Shown: positions 18,234 to 27,440, counted from the stretch's first letter. The stretch: DNA of 64,000 nucleotides from JAAYCI01 sp964370195 (GCA_964370195.1 CAYJIH010000001.1:62001-126000), one strand, 5' to 3'. Translations and numbers: made by a program. Notes: generated from the sequence alone by a model not told the origin.

Positions 18234-18234
18234 A

Positions 18235-19080
18235 ATGACATGTGACGCAAAAGCACCGATTGGTGTGTTTGATTCGGGCCTTGGGGGCCTAACCACTGTG
18301 CGCGAACTTCGAAAATTGCTACCGGGAGAGGACATTGTATACTTTGGTGATACAGGACGCGTGCCATACGGAACACGCGGACGTGAAACCATTTTAAAAT
18401 ATGCACGACAAGATTTGGCGTTCTTACTGTCTCAAAACGTTAAAACCATTATTGCGGCATGTGGCACGGTAAGCAGCACTTTTTCGAAAGAGGAGGGCGC
18501 TGCCTTGCCGGTGGAATATACCGGTGTGGTGCAAGCGGCGGCTCTTGCTGCAGCCAGCGCCAGCAAAACAGGGCGCATTGGTGTTTTAGGCACAGAGGCC
18601 ACCATCCGCTCGGCCAGTTATCAAAAAGAGTTGCAAGCATTAAATGGACAGATCCAAAGTGTGGCAGTGGCGTGCCCGCTATTTGTTCCACTGGTGGAAA
18701 ACGGCCATTTTGCCGAAGACGATGCAATGGCGCAACTGGCGGCCGAAGAATATCTTGGTCCTGTAAAAGAAGCCGATGTAGACGTGGTGATTTTAGGTTG
18801 TACGCATTATCCTTTAATGATGGGGATGTTGCAAAAGCAGTTTGGCTCTGCCGTAACGCTCATCGACCCGGGGCGCGAGGCGGCATTGGCCATGCAGCGA
18901 CATATGAGCGAAGAGGGAATTTTGAACCCGCGCACAACAGATGGAACCGTGAGTTATTTTGTCAGTGACGAGCCCGAACGTTTCAATGCCCTAGCCTCGG
19001 TGTTTTTAGAGGAAATGAAAACGACTGTGGCGAAGAAAATTTCGATTGAACGTTACGAATTGACACAGGTGCTCAAATGA
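18235..19080 (+). CDS. murI: Glutamate racemase
   Basis: 281 residues supplying D-glutamate for peptidoglycan. Motifs: GVFDSGLGGLTT, YFGDTGRVPYG, first catalytic Cys76 in AACGTVSS, CPLFVPLVE, second catalytic Cys189 in LGCTHYPLM. The usual CNT at the first cysteine is CGT here (Asn to Gly at 77). The start at 18235 has GGAGG 5 bases upstream and lies 1 base after ddl. Confidence 0.92.
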   Translation: MTCDAKAPIGVFDSGLGGLTTVRELRKLLPGEDIVYFGDTGRVPYGTRGRETILKYARQDLAFLLSQNVKTIIAACGTVSSTFSKEEGAALPVEYTGVVQAAALAAASASKTGRIGVLGTEATIRSASYQKELQALNGQIQSVAVACPLFVPLVENGHFAEDDAMAQLAAEEYLGPVKEADVDVVILGCTHYPLMMGMLQKQFGSAVTLIDPGREAALAMQRHMSEEGILNPRTTDGTVSYFVSDEPERFNALASVFLEEMKTTVAKKISIERYELTQVLK

Positions 19081-19093
19081 AAGGGAAACGAAG

Positions 19094-19519
19094 ATGACAG
19101 ATAATTTCTGGATTAAAATTGAAGGAAAGATGAACCTGTCTGGCGATGTGGATACAGTGAATTTAACGACAAGAGGAAATTTTGTTTATAAAGATGGCAG
19201 TTATTTTATCATTTACGAGGAGACATCGGCAACGGGGTATGCCGGAAATGTAACCACTGTGCAAGTGGAGAGTAGTGATAAAGTTTCGATGCTTCGAAAT
19301 GGAACAATGCCAAGCCAGTTGGTGATTGAGCGTGGCAAACGCCATGTTTGTCACTACGACAGTGGCGCGGGCTCTATTAGCCTTGGCGTTGCGGCCGATG
19401 ATATTGTTAGCCATTTAACCGAACAGGGCGGGGATGTTACGTTTAGCTATAATCTTGACACAGGCGATGTTCATCTTTCGCACAATACCGTGAAAATTAC
19501 TATTCAGGAGGCCAATTGA
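19094..19519 (+). CDS. DUF1934 (YwiB-like) beta-barrel protein
   Basis: 141 residues rich in beta strands, without signal peptide or membrane segment. The order DUF1934-argS matches ywiB-argS in Bacillus, and WIKIEGKM at the start and SYNLDTGDVHLSHN near the end fit the family. It is calycin-like in fold; the molecular role is unknown. The stop overlaps the argS start (TGATG). Confidence 0.82.
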   Translation: MTDNFWIKIEGKMNLSGDVDTVNLTTRGNFVYKDGSYFIIYEETSATGYAGNVTTVQVESSDKVSMLRNGTMPSQLVIERGKRHVCHYDSGAGSISLGVAADDIVSHLTEQGGDVTFSYNLDTGDVHLSHNTVKITIQEAN

Positions 19520-21276
19520 TGTCCTGTTTTACAGAAAAAATCGACAATACACAACCGGATTTTACAACAAAGCGAGCACAGGTATTTCGTCATATCGACA
19601 TGATGGACACCTTAAAACAAGAGGTGAAAGCTCTTTTGGAGCAAGCGGTGCAAAAGGCCGTGCAAGCGGGAGAGCTTGCAGATGAAACGTTACCGCCTTT
19701 TGTTGTAGAGGTGCCAAATGATGCTACCCATGGCGACCTTGCGGCAAATTTAGCCATGGTATCTGCAAAGGTGTTTCGTCTTCCGCCACGAAAGATTGCC
19801 GAAATTATTGTTTCGCACCTTTCGTTAGAGGGCATTTTTGTGAAAGCAGAGGTGGCAGGGCCGGGCTTTATCAATTTGTTTGTGGAAGTAAATGGCAGTT
19901 TGCTGATGGCGGCTTGCATAAATGGCACAGAATATGGCTGCACAGATGTGGGGAAAGGCCAACGCGTAAATGTGGAATTTGTATCGGCAAACCCAACGGG
20001 CCCCATGCATCTTGGCAATGCGCGCGGTGCAGCTTTGGGCGATTGTTTGGCAGAGGCACTTTCCATGGCGGGCTATGAGGTGTGCCGTGAGTTTTACATC
20101 AATGATGCGGGCAACCAAATTCAAAAATTTGGTGCAAGTTTATCGGCACGGTACATGCAAATTTTGCTGGGCGAAGAGGCCGTGCAGTTCCCGGAAGATG
20201 GCTATCAGGGCGATGATATCCGTGTAAGTGCAAAAGCATATTACGATTTGCATGGAGCCGATTTGCAAGATAAAACCGAAGATGAGCGTCGCGAAGCATT
20301 GGTTGCCTATGCGCTGCCTAAAAATATTGAAGCGCTTAAAACAGACCTTGCAAAATACCGCGTGAAGTATGACGTGTGGTTCAGTGAGTCCTCTTTGCAC
20401 GATAGTGGGGCTGTGCAGCGTGTTATTCAAACACTGCAAGAGCGTGGCATGGCATACGAGAGTGAGGGCGCTATTTGGTATAAGGCCACACAATTTGGTG
20501 GAGAAAAAGATGAGGTGCTGGTGCGTGCAAATGGCATCCCCACTTATTTTGCGGCCGATATTGCATACCATGCAGACAAGTTTGAGCGTGGGTTCACACG
20601 CGCTATCGATATTTGGGGTGCAGATCATCATGGCCATGTGGCCCGCATGAAAGGTGCTATGGAGGCATTGGGATTGCAGGCAGACCGCCTAGAGGTGGTG
20701 CTGATGCAATTTGTGCGTCTTGTGCGCGATGGCGAGCCTGTGCGTATGAGCAAAAGAACAGGGAAGGCCATTACGTTAACGGATTTATTAGATGAAGTGC
20801 CCATTGATTCCGCACGGTTCTTTTTCAATTTGCGCGAGCCGGGCTCTACCATTGAATTCGATTTGGATTTGGCGGTGAGCGAAGACTCGGACAACCCTGT
20901 GTATTATGTTCAATATGCACATGCGCGGATTTGTTCGATTCTACGGGCGTTGGCCGAAGATGGCGTGCAGTATGATGAGGAAAAAGCGTTTGGCAATGCC
21001 CATTTGTTGCAGCAAGAGAAGGAAAAAGCACTGCTGTGGCTTGTGGCGGCTTTCCCTTCAGAAGTGCGTGCGGCTGCGGAAAATAGTGACCCTGCGCGTG
21101 TTACACGCTATCTTGTAGACACGGCTACGGCGTTCCACCGTTTTTATACAGAGTGCCGCTTAAAAGGTGAGGAAGACAATTTGCAGCAAGCGCGCCTTGG
21201 GCTGTGCAAAGCGGTGCAAATTGTGCTTGCAAACGGCTTGAACATGCTGAAGGTAACTGTGCCTGAGCGTATGTAG
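19519..21276 (+). CDS. argS: Arginine--tRNA ligase
   Basis: Class I synthetase charging tRNA-Arg. HIGH-type motif PTGPMHLGNARG, KMSKS-type MSKRTGKAI, an N-terminal additional domain and a C-terminal DALR anticodon domain ending LNMLKVTVPERM. The ATG at 19519 has AGGAGG 7 bases upstream and gives 585 residues. Starts at 19600/19603 would give the usual ~556 but lack any ribosome site, so a ~28-residue N-terminal extension is likely real or the site serves only reinitiation. Confidence 0.95.
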   Translation: MSCFTEKIDNTQPDFTTKRAQVFRHIDMMDTLKQEVKALLEQAVQKAVQAGELADETLPPFVVEVPNDATHGDLAANLAMVSAKVFRLPPRKIAEIIVSHLSLEGIFVKAEVAGPGFINLFVEVNGSLLMAACINGTEYGCTDVGKGQRVNVEFVSANPTGPMHLGNARGAALGDCLAEALSMAGYEVCREFYINDAGNQIQKFGASLSARYMQILLGEEAVQFPEDGYQGDDIRVSAKAYYDLHGADLQDKTEDERREALVAYALPKNIEALKTDLAKYRVKYDVWFSESSLHDSGAVQRVIQTLQERGMAYESEGAIWYKATQFGGEKDEVLVRANGIPTYFAADIAYHADKFERGFTRAIDIWGADHHGHVARMKGAMEALGLQADRLEVVLMQFVRLVRDGEPVRMSKRTGKAITLTDLLDEVPIDSARFFFNLREPGSTIEFDLDLAVSEDSDNPVYYVQYAHARICSILRALAEDGVQYDEEKAFGNAHLLQQEKEKALLWLVAAFPSEVRAAAENSDPARVTRYLVDTATAFHRFYTECRLKGEEDNLQQARLGLCKAVQIVLANGLNMLKVTVPERM

Positions 21277-21315
21277 GTGATAGAGAGCATAAACCGGTAA
21301 AGGAGGCGTGTTTAT

Positions 21316-21723
21316 ATGGCGGAGAGCGAGAAAAAGACGCTGACTTTCGACGAGGTGAGCGAATGGCTGGACGAAGTGGCAGACAGTATCCCCCAAGAAT
21401 TGTTTGACGGACTAAATGGGGGCGTTGTATTGCTACGTAAAACGTGTTTGTCTCCTCATGCAAAAGGAAACGATTTGTATATTTTGGGGCAATATAATCA
21501 TGACCCTTACGGTCTTGGACGATATATTCAAGTTTTTTACGGTTCTTTTGTACGTGTTTATGCGAGAAGTAGCTTAAAAGAGCAGAAAGATGGCTTGCGT
21601 ACCTTGTTGCTTCATGAGCTTACGCACCACGTGGAATCCTTAGCAGGTGTGCGGGATCTTGAGGTGAAGGATGAGATTTTTTTGAATGAGTATCGAGGGG
21701 CAAAAGATAAAAATAACGTTTGA
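21316..21723 (+). CDS. Zincin-family metallopeptidase-like protein
   Basis: 135 residues. LLHELTHHVESLAG carries an HExxH zinc motif with the downstream Glu/Asp-rich helix (DLEVKDE), matching the small 'metallopeptidase family' (Zincin_1). The substrate is unknown for the family. AAAGGAGGCG is 7 bases before the ATG. It follows argS after 39 bases, probably on the same transcript. Confidence 0.8.
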   Translation: MAESEKKTLTFDEVSEWLDEVADSIPQELFDGLNGGVVLLRKTCLSPHAKGNDLYILGQYNHDPYGLGRYIQVFYGSFVRVYARSSLKEQKDGLRTLLLHELTHHVESLAGVRDLEVKDEIFLNEYRGAKDKNNV

Positions 21724-21822
21724 ACAGATAAAAGTGTCAACTTGTATTTTTGTAATAAAATTGAAAAACGGATACGGGATAAAAATTACACAAGAACAAG
21801 AGGGTTTTTTTGTATAAAACTG

Positions 21823-21851
21823 TTGCAAAAGCTGATTCGATTGTGTAAAAT
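21823..21851 (+). promoter_or_regulatory. Promoter of the PucR/CdaR-type regulator
   Basis: -35 TTGCAA (21823-21828), 17-base spacer, -10 TAAAAT (21846-21851). Confidence 0.7.
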
Positions 21852-21926
21852 GGATATTAACAGATTGTCAGTTTTGTTCAACCCTACAAAGTGTGCCTGC
21901 TTTGTGAAATGGAAGGGGAAAATGGA

Positions 21927-23012
21927 ATGGCGAATAAGGTATTTCAGGACGTTTTGTACCAAATGAAGGATGTAATTGGTGTTGTGGCTGGGGTAGTGAA
22001 TGGAGAAGGTGTTGCAATTTCCAGCACAGATGCCGTTTGCATAGGGGATCTACATGAGGGCGTGGCCGAGTGGCTAGAGACAACAGAGGAAAGCTTTGTT
22101 AAAGAGGGCGTTCAATATCAGCGTTTTTCCTCTGGCCAAGGGGATATGTTTGCGGTTTTTGTAAAAGCAAACGACGAGCAGGCCGAAAAGGTGCTGGCCC
22201 TTTTAACATGCAGCTTTCAAAATATTTTACGTTACCACGATGAAAAGTTTGATAAATCAAATTTTATCAAAAATGTGGTGCTGGAAAATATTTTGCCTGG
22301 CGATATTTTTGCCAAAGCGCGTGAGTTGCGTTTTGCCACGGATGTAGCACGTGTTGTGTTGCTGATTCGTGTGGTGGGTGGCACACAAATATCGGCTTAT
22401 GAAGTGGTAAGTGGCTTGTTTCCGGATAAACAAAAGGATTTTGTGTTTAATTCCAGCGAAACAGACACCGTGCTTGTGAAGGAAATTCGACGTGGCATTG
22501 ATGAAAAAGATGTGGAAAAACTGGCGGCTTCTATTGTAGACACATTGAATGGCGAGCATTATATTAAAACAGTGGTGGGTATTGGAACACCGATTGGCAA
22601 CATTAAAGATTTATCGGCCAGTTTTAAAGAGGCACAAATTGCGTTAGAAGTGGGGAAAGTGTTTGATACAGACCAGCAAACCATTAGCTACAATCATCTC
22701 GGTATTGCGCGTCTCATCTATCAGCTGCCCACAACGTTGTGCGAAATGTTTTTAAAAGAAGTGTTCAACCAAGGTGGCATCGATTCACTGGATGAAGAAA
22801 CGTTGTTTACCATTCAGCGTTTTTTTGAAAACAACCTAAACGTAAGCGAAACAAGCCGGGGCCTGTTTGTACATCGCAATACCTTGGTGTATCGCCTTGA
22901 AAAAATAAAGAAATTGACAGGGTTGGATTTGCGCGAATTCGACGATGCCATAGTGTTTAAAGTGGCGTTGATGGTGAAAAAGTATTTAAATTCAAACTCG
23001 GCAAGATATTGA
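21927..23012 (+). CDS. PucR/CdaR-family transcriptional regulator
   Basis: 361 residues. An N-terminal sensory region and a central GGDEF-like/CdaR region precede a C-terminal HTH_30 domain: NVSETSRGLFVHRNTLVYRL, then GLDLREFDDAIVF. The family regulates purine, sugar-diacid or amino-acid catabolism; the ligand here is unknown. The ATG at 21927 (MANK) has AAGGGGAA 6 bases upstream, better than upstream ATGs at 21891 or 21909. It precedes ftsEX, which has its own promoter overlapping this gene's stop. Confidence 0.85.
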   Translation: MANKVFQDVLYQMKDVIGVVAGVVNGEGVAISSTDAVCIGDLHEGVAEWLETTEESFVKEGVQYQRFSSGQGDMFAVFVKANDEQAEKVLALLTCSFQNILRYHDEKFDKSNFIKNVVLENILPGDIFAKARELRFATDVARVVLLIRVVGGTQISAYEVVSGLFPDKQKDFVFNSSETDTVLVKEIRRGIDEKDVEKLAASIVDTLNGEHYIKTVVGIGTPIGNIKDLSASFKEAQIALEVGKVFDTDQQTISYNHLGIARLIYQLPTTLCEMFLKEVFNQGGIDSLDEETLFTIQRFFENNLNVSETSRGLFVHRNTLVYRLEKIKKLTGLDLREFDDAIVFKVALMVKKYLNSNSARY

Positions 23013-23037
23013 TAAAACGTATTAAACGTGGTAAAAT
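23009..23037 (+). promoter_or_regulatory. Promoter of ftsEX operon
   Basis: -35 TTGATA (23009-23014, overlapping the regulator's TGA stop), 17-base spacer, -10 TAAAAT (23032-23037). The predicted start falls inside the hairpin at 23038. Confidence 0.7.
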
Positions 23038-23065
23038 AGGACTGTTGTGTAAACACAACAGTCCT
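23038..23065 (+). terminator. Long hairpin between regulator gene and ftsE
   Basis: Perfect AGGACTGTTGTGT / ACACAACAGTCCT arms with a 2-base centre; no strong T run follows. It may terminate the regulator transcript or cap the 5' end of the ftsEX mRNA. Confidence 0.55.
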
Positions 23066-23089
23066 TCATCTCTATTATAAGATAGGAAA

Positions 23090-23824
23090 ATGGGGTTCCA
23101 AATGGCGAAAAAACCAATTGAGTCCAACCATCAAGTGATGATTGGCATGTCTCATGTAAAAAAAGTATATCCCGGTGGTGTAACCGCTTTGCACGATATG
23201 AACTTGGAAATTCGCCGCGGTGAATTTGTGTTCGTGCTTGGGCACTCGGGGGCAGGAAAAAGCACATTCTTAAAATTGATTTTGCGCGAGGAAGTGCCAA
23301 CGTCTGGTAAGGTGGTTGTAAACGGGAAAGACCTTACAAAAATGACCCAGCGTGAAATTCCTTACTTGCGTCGTGGTCTTGGCGTGGTGTTTCAGGATTT
23401 CCGATTGATTCCCACAATGACAGCATTTGAAAATGTGGCGTTTGCCATGCGTGTAACCAATATTCCCGAGAGGGAAGTGAAAAAGCGTGTGCCCTATGTG
23501 TTAAACCTTGTAGGGCTTGCAAGCAAAGCGCGTAGCTTACCGGGCGAATTAAGCGGCGGTGAACAGCAACGCGTTGCTTTGGCGCGTGCGTTGGTGCATT
23601 CGCCACCCATCATTATTGCGGATGAGCCAACCGGAAATATTGACCCGGAGCTTTCTGTGGAGATTATGGAATTGCTAAAGGCAATTAACATGGTGGGAAC
23701 CACGGTGGTTGTAGTAACGCACGAACATGACCTTGCGCAGCGTTTTTCTGAACGCATTATCACCATCGACCACGGTGAAGTGGTGGATGACGCTATGATG
23801 GTGAGAGGAGGTGCGTCTTTATGA
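23090..23824 (+). CDS. ftsE: Cell-division ATP-binding protein FtsE
   Basis: 244-residue ABC ATPase. Walker A GHSGAGKST, Q loop VFQDFRLIP, signature LSGGEQQRVALARALVH, Walker B IIIADEPTGNID and the switch His in VVVTHEHD are all intact. With FtsX it transmits ATP hydrolysis to peptidoglycan hydrolases outside the cell. An ATG at 23102 (MAKK) is an alternative start; AGGA precedes the first. It overlaps ftsX by 4 bases. Confidence 0.95.
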   Translation: MGFQMAKKPIESNHQVMIGMSHVKKVYPGGVTALHDMNLEIRRGEFVFVLGHSGAGKSTFLKLILREEVPTSGKVVVNGKDLTKMTQREIPYLRRGLGVVFQDFRLIPTMTAFENVAFAMRVTNIPEREVKKRVPYVLNLVGLASKARSLPGELSGGEQQRVALARALVHSPPIIIADEPTGNIDPELSVEIMELLKAINMVGTTVVVVTHEHDLAQRFSERIITIDHGEVVDDAMMVRGGASL

Positions 23825-24720
23825 GGTTTTCCTCACTTCGATATTTAATGAAACAGGGCTGGAAAAGCCTAGCGGCCAATCGCTTAATGACGTTTGCCTC
23901 TGTAGGTGTGTTAACGGCTTGCCTGATTATCACAGGTGTGGCCGCACTTGTGTTTGTAAACATCAACAGTTTGGTGGCCTACATGGCCGATCAAAATGAA
24001 ATTGTGGTGTATCTATTGCCAGAGGTGACAGACGAGCAGGCGGCGGCAATGCATGAGCAAATTGCGGCGATGTCGAATGTATTGGAAGTAGAGTACAATT
24101 CAAAACAAGATGCTTTTGCCCAAGTGCAAACTTGGCTGGAAGATTATGGCGACCTTTTAACGAATTATGAGCAAATCTTCCCGGCCCGATTTTTGGTTAC
24201 TGTGGATGATTTGAATTTTATCAGTCAAACAAATGCCGAGCTTGCCGCACTGCCCGGTGTGGAGCTTACAGAAGTGCCAAGCGATTTAACAGGCATTATC
24301 ATTACCATTAGCAACGCTGTAACATACGGTGGGTTAAGTTTGGTGCTTATTTTAGGTGTTGTGTCGGTAATTGTTATCAGCAACACCATCCGCCTTACCG
24401 TGTTTGCACGACGTAAAGAGATTTCCATTATGAAATATGTGGGTGCAACGAATGCATTTATCCGTTTTCCTTTTTTTGTAGAAGGAATGACGGTAGGGCT
24501 TATTGCCGGCCTTTTGGCATCGGGTGTTGTGTGTGCGGGCTATTTCTTTGCGTATAGCTACCTTTTAGAAATGTACAATGTGTGGGTGATGAGCCTGATT
24601 GACAATATCTACTCTTTAGAGAGTATTTGGTATTTTGTGGTGGGTGGCTTTGCCTTGTTTGGCATCTTAATTGGTGGGTTTGGCACTGCCACAAGTGTAC
24701 GAAGACATTTGAAAGTGTAA
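23821..24720 (+). CDS. ftsX: Cell-division protein FtsX
   Basis: 299 residues: N-terminal membrane segment (about 25-48), an extracellular loop (about 50-170) that in homologues contacts the hydrolase, then three membrane segments with the FtsX core (IRLTVFARRKEISIMKYVGAT). It ends in GTATSVRRHLKV. ATGA overlap with ftsE. The next gene encodes a coiled-coil M23 hydrolase, the expected FtsX client. Confidence 0.94.
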   Translation: MRFSSLRYLMKQGWKSLAANRLMTFASVGVLTACLIITGVAALVFVNINSLVAYMADQNEIVVYLLPEVTDEQAAAMHEQIAAMSNVLEVEYNSKQDAFAQVQTWLEDYGDLLTNYEQIFPARFLVTVDDLNFISQTNAELAALPGVELTEVPSDLTGIIITISNAVTYGGLSLVLILGVVSVIVISNTIRLTVFARRKEISIMKYVGATNAFIRFPFFVEGMTVGLIAGLLASGVVCAGYFFAYSYLLEMYNVWVMSLIDNIYSLESIWYFVVGGFALFGILIGGFGTATSVRRHLKV

Positions 24721-24788
24721 TTGTTTCATAAATTAGACATCTTTTCTCTTTATAGTATATATGTAGGGCGTTGCGAAGGAGAGGGCAC

Positions 24789-25973
24789 ATGTTGCAAGTT
24801 GGTTTACGAGCAAGAACGATTTGGAAAGCGTGGCGGTTGCGCCTTGGCGCTGTTTTTTGTGCTATAACAATGGGGGTTACTTTATCGGTGCCAACCTATG
24901 CAGAAACAGCAGCCGAAAAATACGAACGCCTGAAAGATGAGTTGGCCGGCATTGAGGACGCCCTTGAAAATGCTGAAGCGAGTGCCGATCAAGCAGAGCA
25001 AGTGATGGTGCAACTGGAGCAAGAGCAAGCAGTGGTGGCTGAAATGATTCAGCTAAACCAACAAGAAATTGCCCAAACAGAACTTACTTTGCAGAGGAAA
25101 GAAGAGGAAGTGGCGCAACAACGCCAAGTTATTTACGAAAACGACCAGTTGTTTCAAGAACGGCTTGTGGCTATTTACCAAATGAATAATTCCAGTGTTT
25201 TGTCGCGCGCCTTAACGGTAGATAGTTTTTCAGAGCTGTTGCAAGTGGTGGATGCTTTGCAGCGTATCTCACAAAATGATACAGAGCTGTTGCAACTTCT
25301 TTCAGAGCAACGCGCTGTTTTAGAGGCAGAACAAGCAGAAATTGATGCAATGCTATTAAATTTAACCAACACATATGCAGAGCTTGAAAACAATGCAGCG
25401 GTGCTAGCAAACAATATTGCTGCACAAGATGCCGCAATCACACAGGCCGAGGCCGAGGCTGCTGCACATGAAGTGGCGTATGAGGCGAAGGAAGATGAAG
25501 TGGAAGCAGCCCGCATTGCGTATGAAGCGATGCTGGCAGCCACACAAAGTGTGGGTGGTTCTTCTTCGGGCGATGGCAGCCAATATGTGGGCGGTGTGTT
25601 TATTTGGCCGGTGCCGTCTTCGTATCGTATCACATGTCATTTTGGTGCGCCGGACCCGAATGGAAATGGGCATTTGGGCATGGATATCGGTGCCGGTTCC
25701 GGCTCGGAAATTTTAGCGGCCGGCAATGGCGTGGTTATCACATCTACAAGCCATTCAAGCTACGGAAATTATGTGATGATAGACCATGGAAATGGTGTAA
25801 AAACGCTGTATGCACACAACTCGCAAAACCTCGTAAGTGTGGGCACACCGGTAACCACTGGCCAAACGATTGCTTTAATTGGCTCTACTGGTTTTTCTAC
25901 GGGGCCGCACTTGCATTTTGAAGTGCACGCGAACGGTGGGCGCCAAAATCCATTGAATTACTTGCAAGGCTAA
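24789..25973 (+). CDS. Coiled-coil M23 murein hydrolase (FtsX client)
   Basis: 394 residues: signal peptide (ending near PTYAETAAE), long coiled coil rich in Glu/Gln/Ala (about 42-245), Gly/Ser linker, then a LytM/M23 domain with HxxxD (GHLGMDIG) and HLHFEV. These zinc ligands are intact, so unlike EnvC it should itself cut peptide cross-links. The EnvC/PcsB-like layout and position after ftsX predict activation by FtsEX at the septum. GGAGAGGG precedes the ATG at 24789; an upstream TTG lacks spacing. Confidence 0.92.
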   Translation: MLQVGLRARTIWKAWRLRLGAVFCAITMGVTLSVPTYAETAAEKYERLKDELAGIEDALENAEASADQAEQVMVQLEQEQAVVAEMIQLNQQEIAQTELTLQRKEEEVAQQRQVIYENDQLFQERLVAIYQMNNSSVLSRALTVDSFSELLQVVDALQRISQNDTELLQLLSEQRAVLEAEQAEIDAMLLNLTNTYAELENNAAVLANNIAAQDAAITQAEAEAAAHEVAYEAKEDEVEAARIAYEAMLAATQSVGGSSSGDGSQYVGGVFIWPVPSSYRITCHFGAPDPNGNGHLGMDIGAGSGSEILAAGNGVVITSTSHSSYGNYVMIDHGNGVKTLYAHNSQNLVSVGTPVTTGQTIALIGSTGFSTGPHLHFEVHANGGRQNPLNYLQG

Positions 25974-25991
25974 GGCACAACGGAGGCATGA

Positions 25992-27440
25992 ATGACCAAA
26001 AAACTAACGGTGGGTGTGGCACTCACAATCACCTTAATCGCCATCACGGTAACATTTGCCATTACATGGCTTGTGGCAACAGAGTACTTTAATCGTGCTG
26101 TGCAGTCAATTACAGAAAAGCAAGCTACGTTTGATAAATTGTTGGAAGTAGATACGTATGTGCGCAACAATTACTATGGCACCATTGATGATGTTGTTTT
26201 GGGTAATATGCTTGCGCAAGGGTATTTGCTGGGCACGGGAGACCCATACTCTGTTTATTATACCGAGCAACAGTATACAGAACTGCAAGAATTTGAAAAT
26301 GGAACACGTGTGGATGTGGGCTTGGAAGTGAGTAAAAGTGCAGATGGCCTGTACTATATCGAGCGTGTGTATGAGGATTCGCCTGCGGCAGCGGCCGGTG
26401 TGCGTGAAGGTGGATATATCCTGAGCATTGACAATACAGATGTAAAAACATTGGCGAACACAAACGCTGTTTTTCGTCTTTTGCGAGGAGAAGAGGGCAC
26501 ATCTGTTCAGCTAGAGTGTGTGTACAATCAAACAGAAAATGAAATGTTTGAAATACAAAGAAGCAACTATATAGAGCCCACGGTGGAATATCATGAAGTG
26601 GGTGATTTTGGCTATGTACAAATTACATCTTTTGCACAAAATACAAGTGTGGAACTTAGCGAGGCTGTGCTGCAAGCGATGAATGACGGTGTGCAAGGGC
26701 TTGTGTTTGATGTACGAGGCAATGTGGGTGGAGATTATCAGCAGATGTATAACGCGGTGGATTATTTGGCCCCTCGCGGCACCATTGCACAAAGCCTTGC
26801 CAAAAACGGCACCATTCGTGCACTGGGCACTTCCAGTGATGAGACACAAGTGGATTTGCCTATGACAGTGCTTGTGAACGAAGATACAGCAGCGGCTGCA
26901 GAATTGTTTGCTTTTGGGGTGCGCGATTTGTGTGACGCCGATGTGGTGGGAATGACAAGTGCAGGACAGGGCATGATGCAAAGTACACCGCAGCAGTTAA
27001 CGGATGGTTCGGCCATTTCTGTAACAATTGCAGAGCTGTTAACCGGCGAAGGTGTTTCGTTTAATGAAATAGGTGTTGTGCCGGATATAGAAGTGCCGGT
27101 GAATGTGGATAATCAAAATGTCAATTTGTATTTGCCAAACTTAGAGGCAGACCCGCAGATATTAAGAGCTTTGGAAGTGGTGCGAAACGCAAGTGGCGAT
27201 ACAAACTTATCGATAAAATATGTGCCACCGCCAGAGATAGAGGAAGATGGGGCCTTGGTTACACTGCCAACACAAGATGATGGAAATGACACATCACAAG
27301 TGGAAGAGGGTGATGCCGAGCAAGAGGCATCAAACGATATAGAAGATACCGAGGAAACGGACGAGCCCAGCGCAGCGGATGATGAGCAAGAAGAGGACGA
27401 ACAAACACAAAATGATGATACTGAAGGCGAGAATGAGTGA
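25992..27440 (+). CDS. S41 (CtpA/CtpB-like) pseudo-peptidase with acidic tail
   Basis: 482 residues. An N-terminal membrane anchor (about 8-30) and a helical part are followed by a PDZ domain (about 110-190, DSPAAAAGVREGGYILSID), an S41 core, then a ~65-residue Asp/Glu tail. In the catalytic stretch the nucleophile Ser is Ala301 (NEDTAAAAE) and the general-base Lys is Gln326 (SAGQG). Their 25-residue spacing equals Ser309/Lys334 of CtpB, and the third residue (Gln) is kept. It should therefore not be a protease. It lies 18 bases after the M23 gene, implying a binding or scaffold role in the FtsEX system (inference). Fold is firm; loss of activity is read from the sequence. Confidence 0.9.
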   Translation: MTKKLTVGVALTITLIAITVTFAITWLVATEYFNRAVQSITEKQATFDKLLEVDTYVRNNYYGTIDDVVLGNMLAQGYLLGTGDPYSVYYTEQQYTELQEFENGTRVDVGLEVSKSADGLYYIERVYEDSPAAAAGVREGGYILSIDNTDVKTLANTNAVFRLLRGEEGTSVQLECVYNQTENEMFEIQRSNYIEPTVEYHEVGDFGYVQITSFAQNTSVELSEAVLQAMNDGVQGLVFDVRGNVGGDYQQMYNAVDYLAPRGTIAQSLAKNGTIRALGTSSDETQVDLPMTVLVNEDTAAAAELFAFGVRDLCDADVVGMTSAGQGMMQSTPQQLTDGSAISVTIAELLTGEGVSFNEIGVVPDIEVPVNVDNQNVNLYLPNLEADPQILRALEVVRNASGDTNLSIKYVPPPEIEEDGALVTLPTQDDGNDTSQVEEGDAEQEASNDIEDTEETDEPSAADDEQEEDEQTQNDDTEGENE

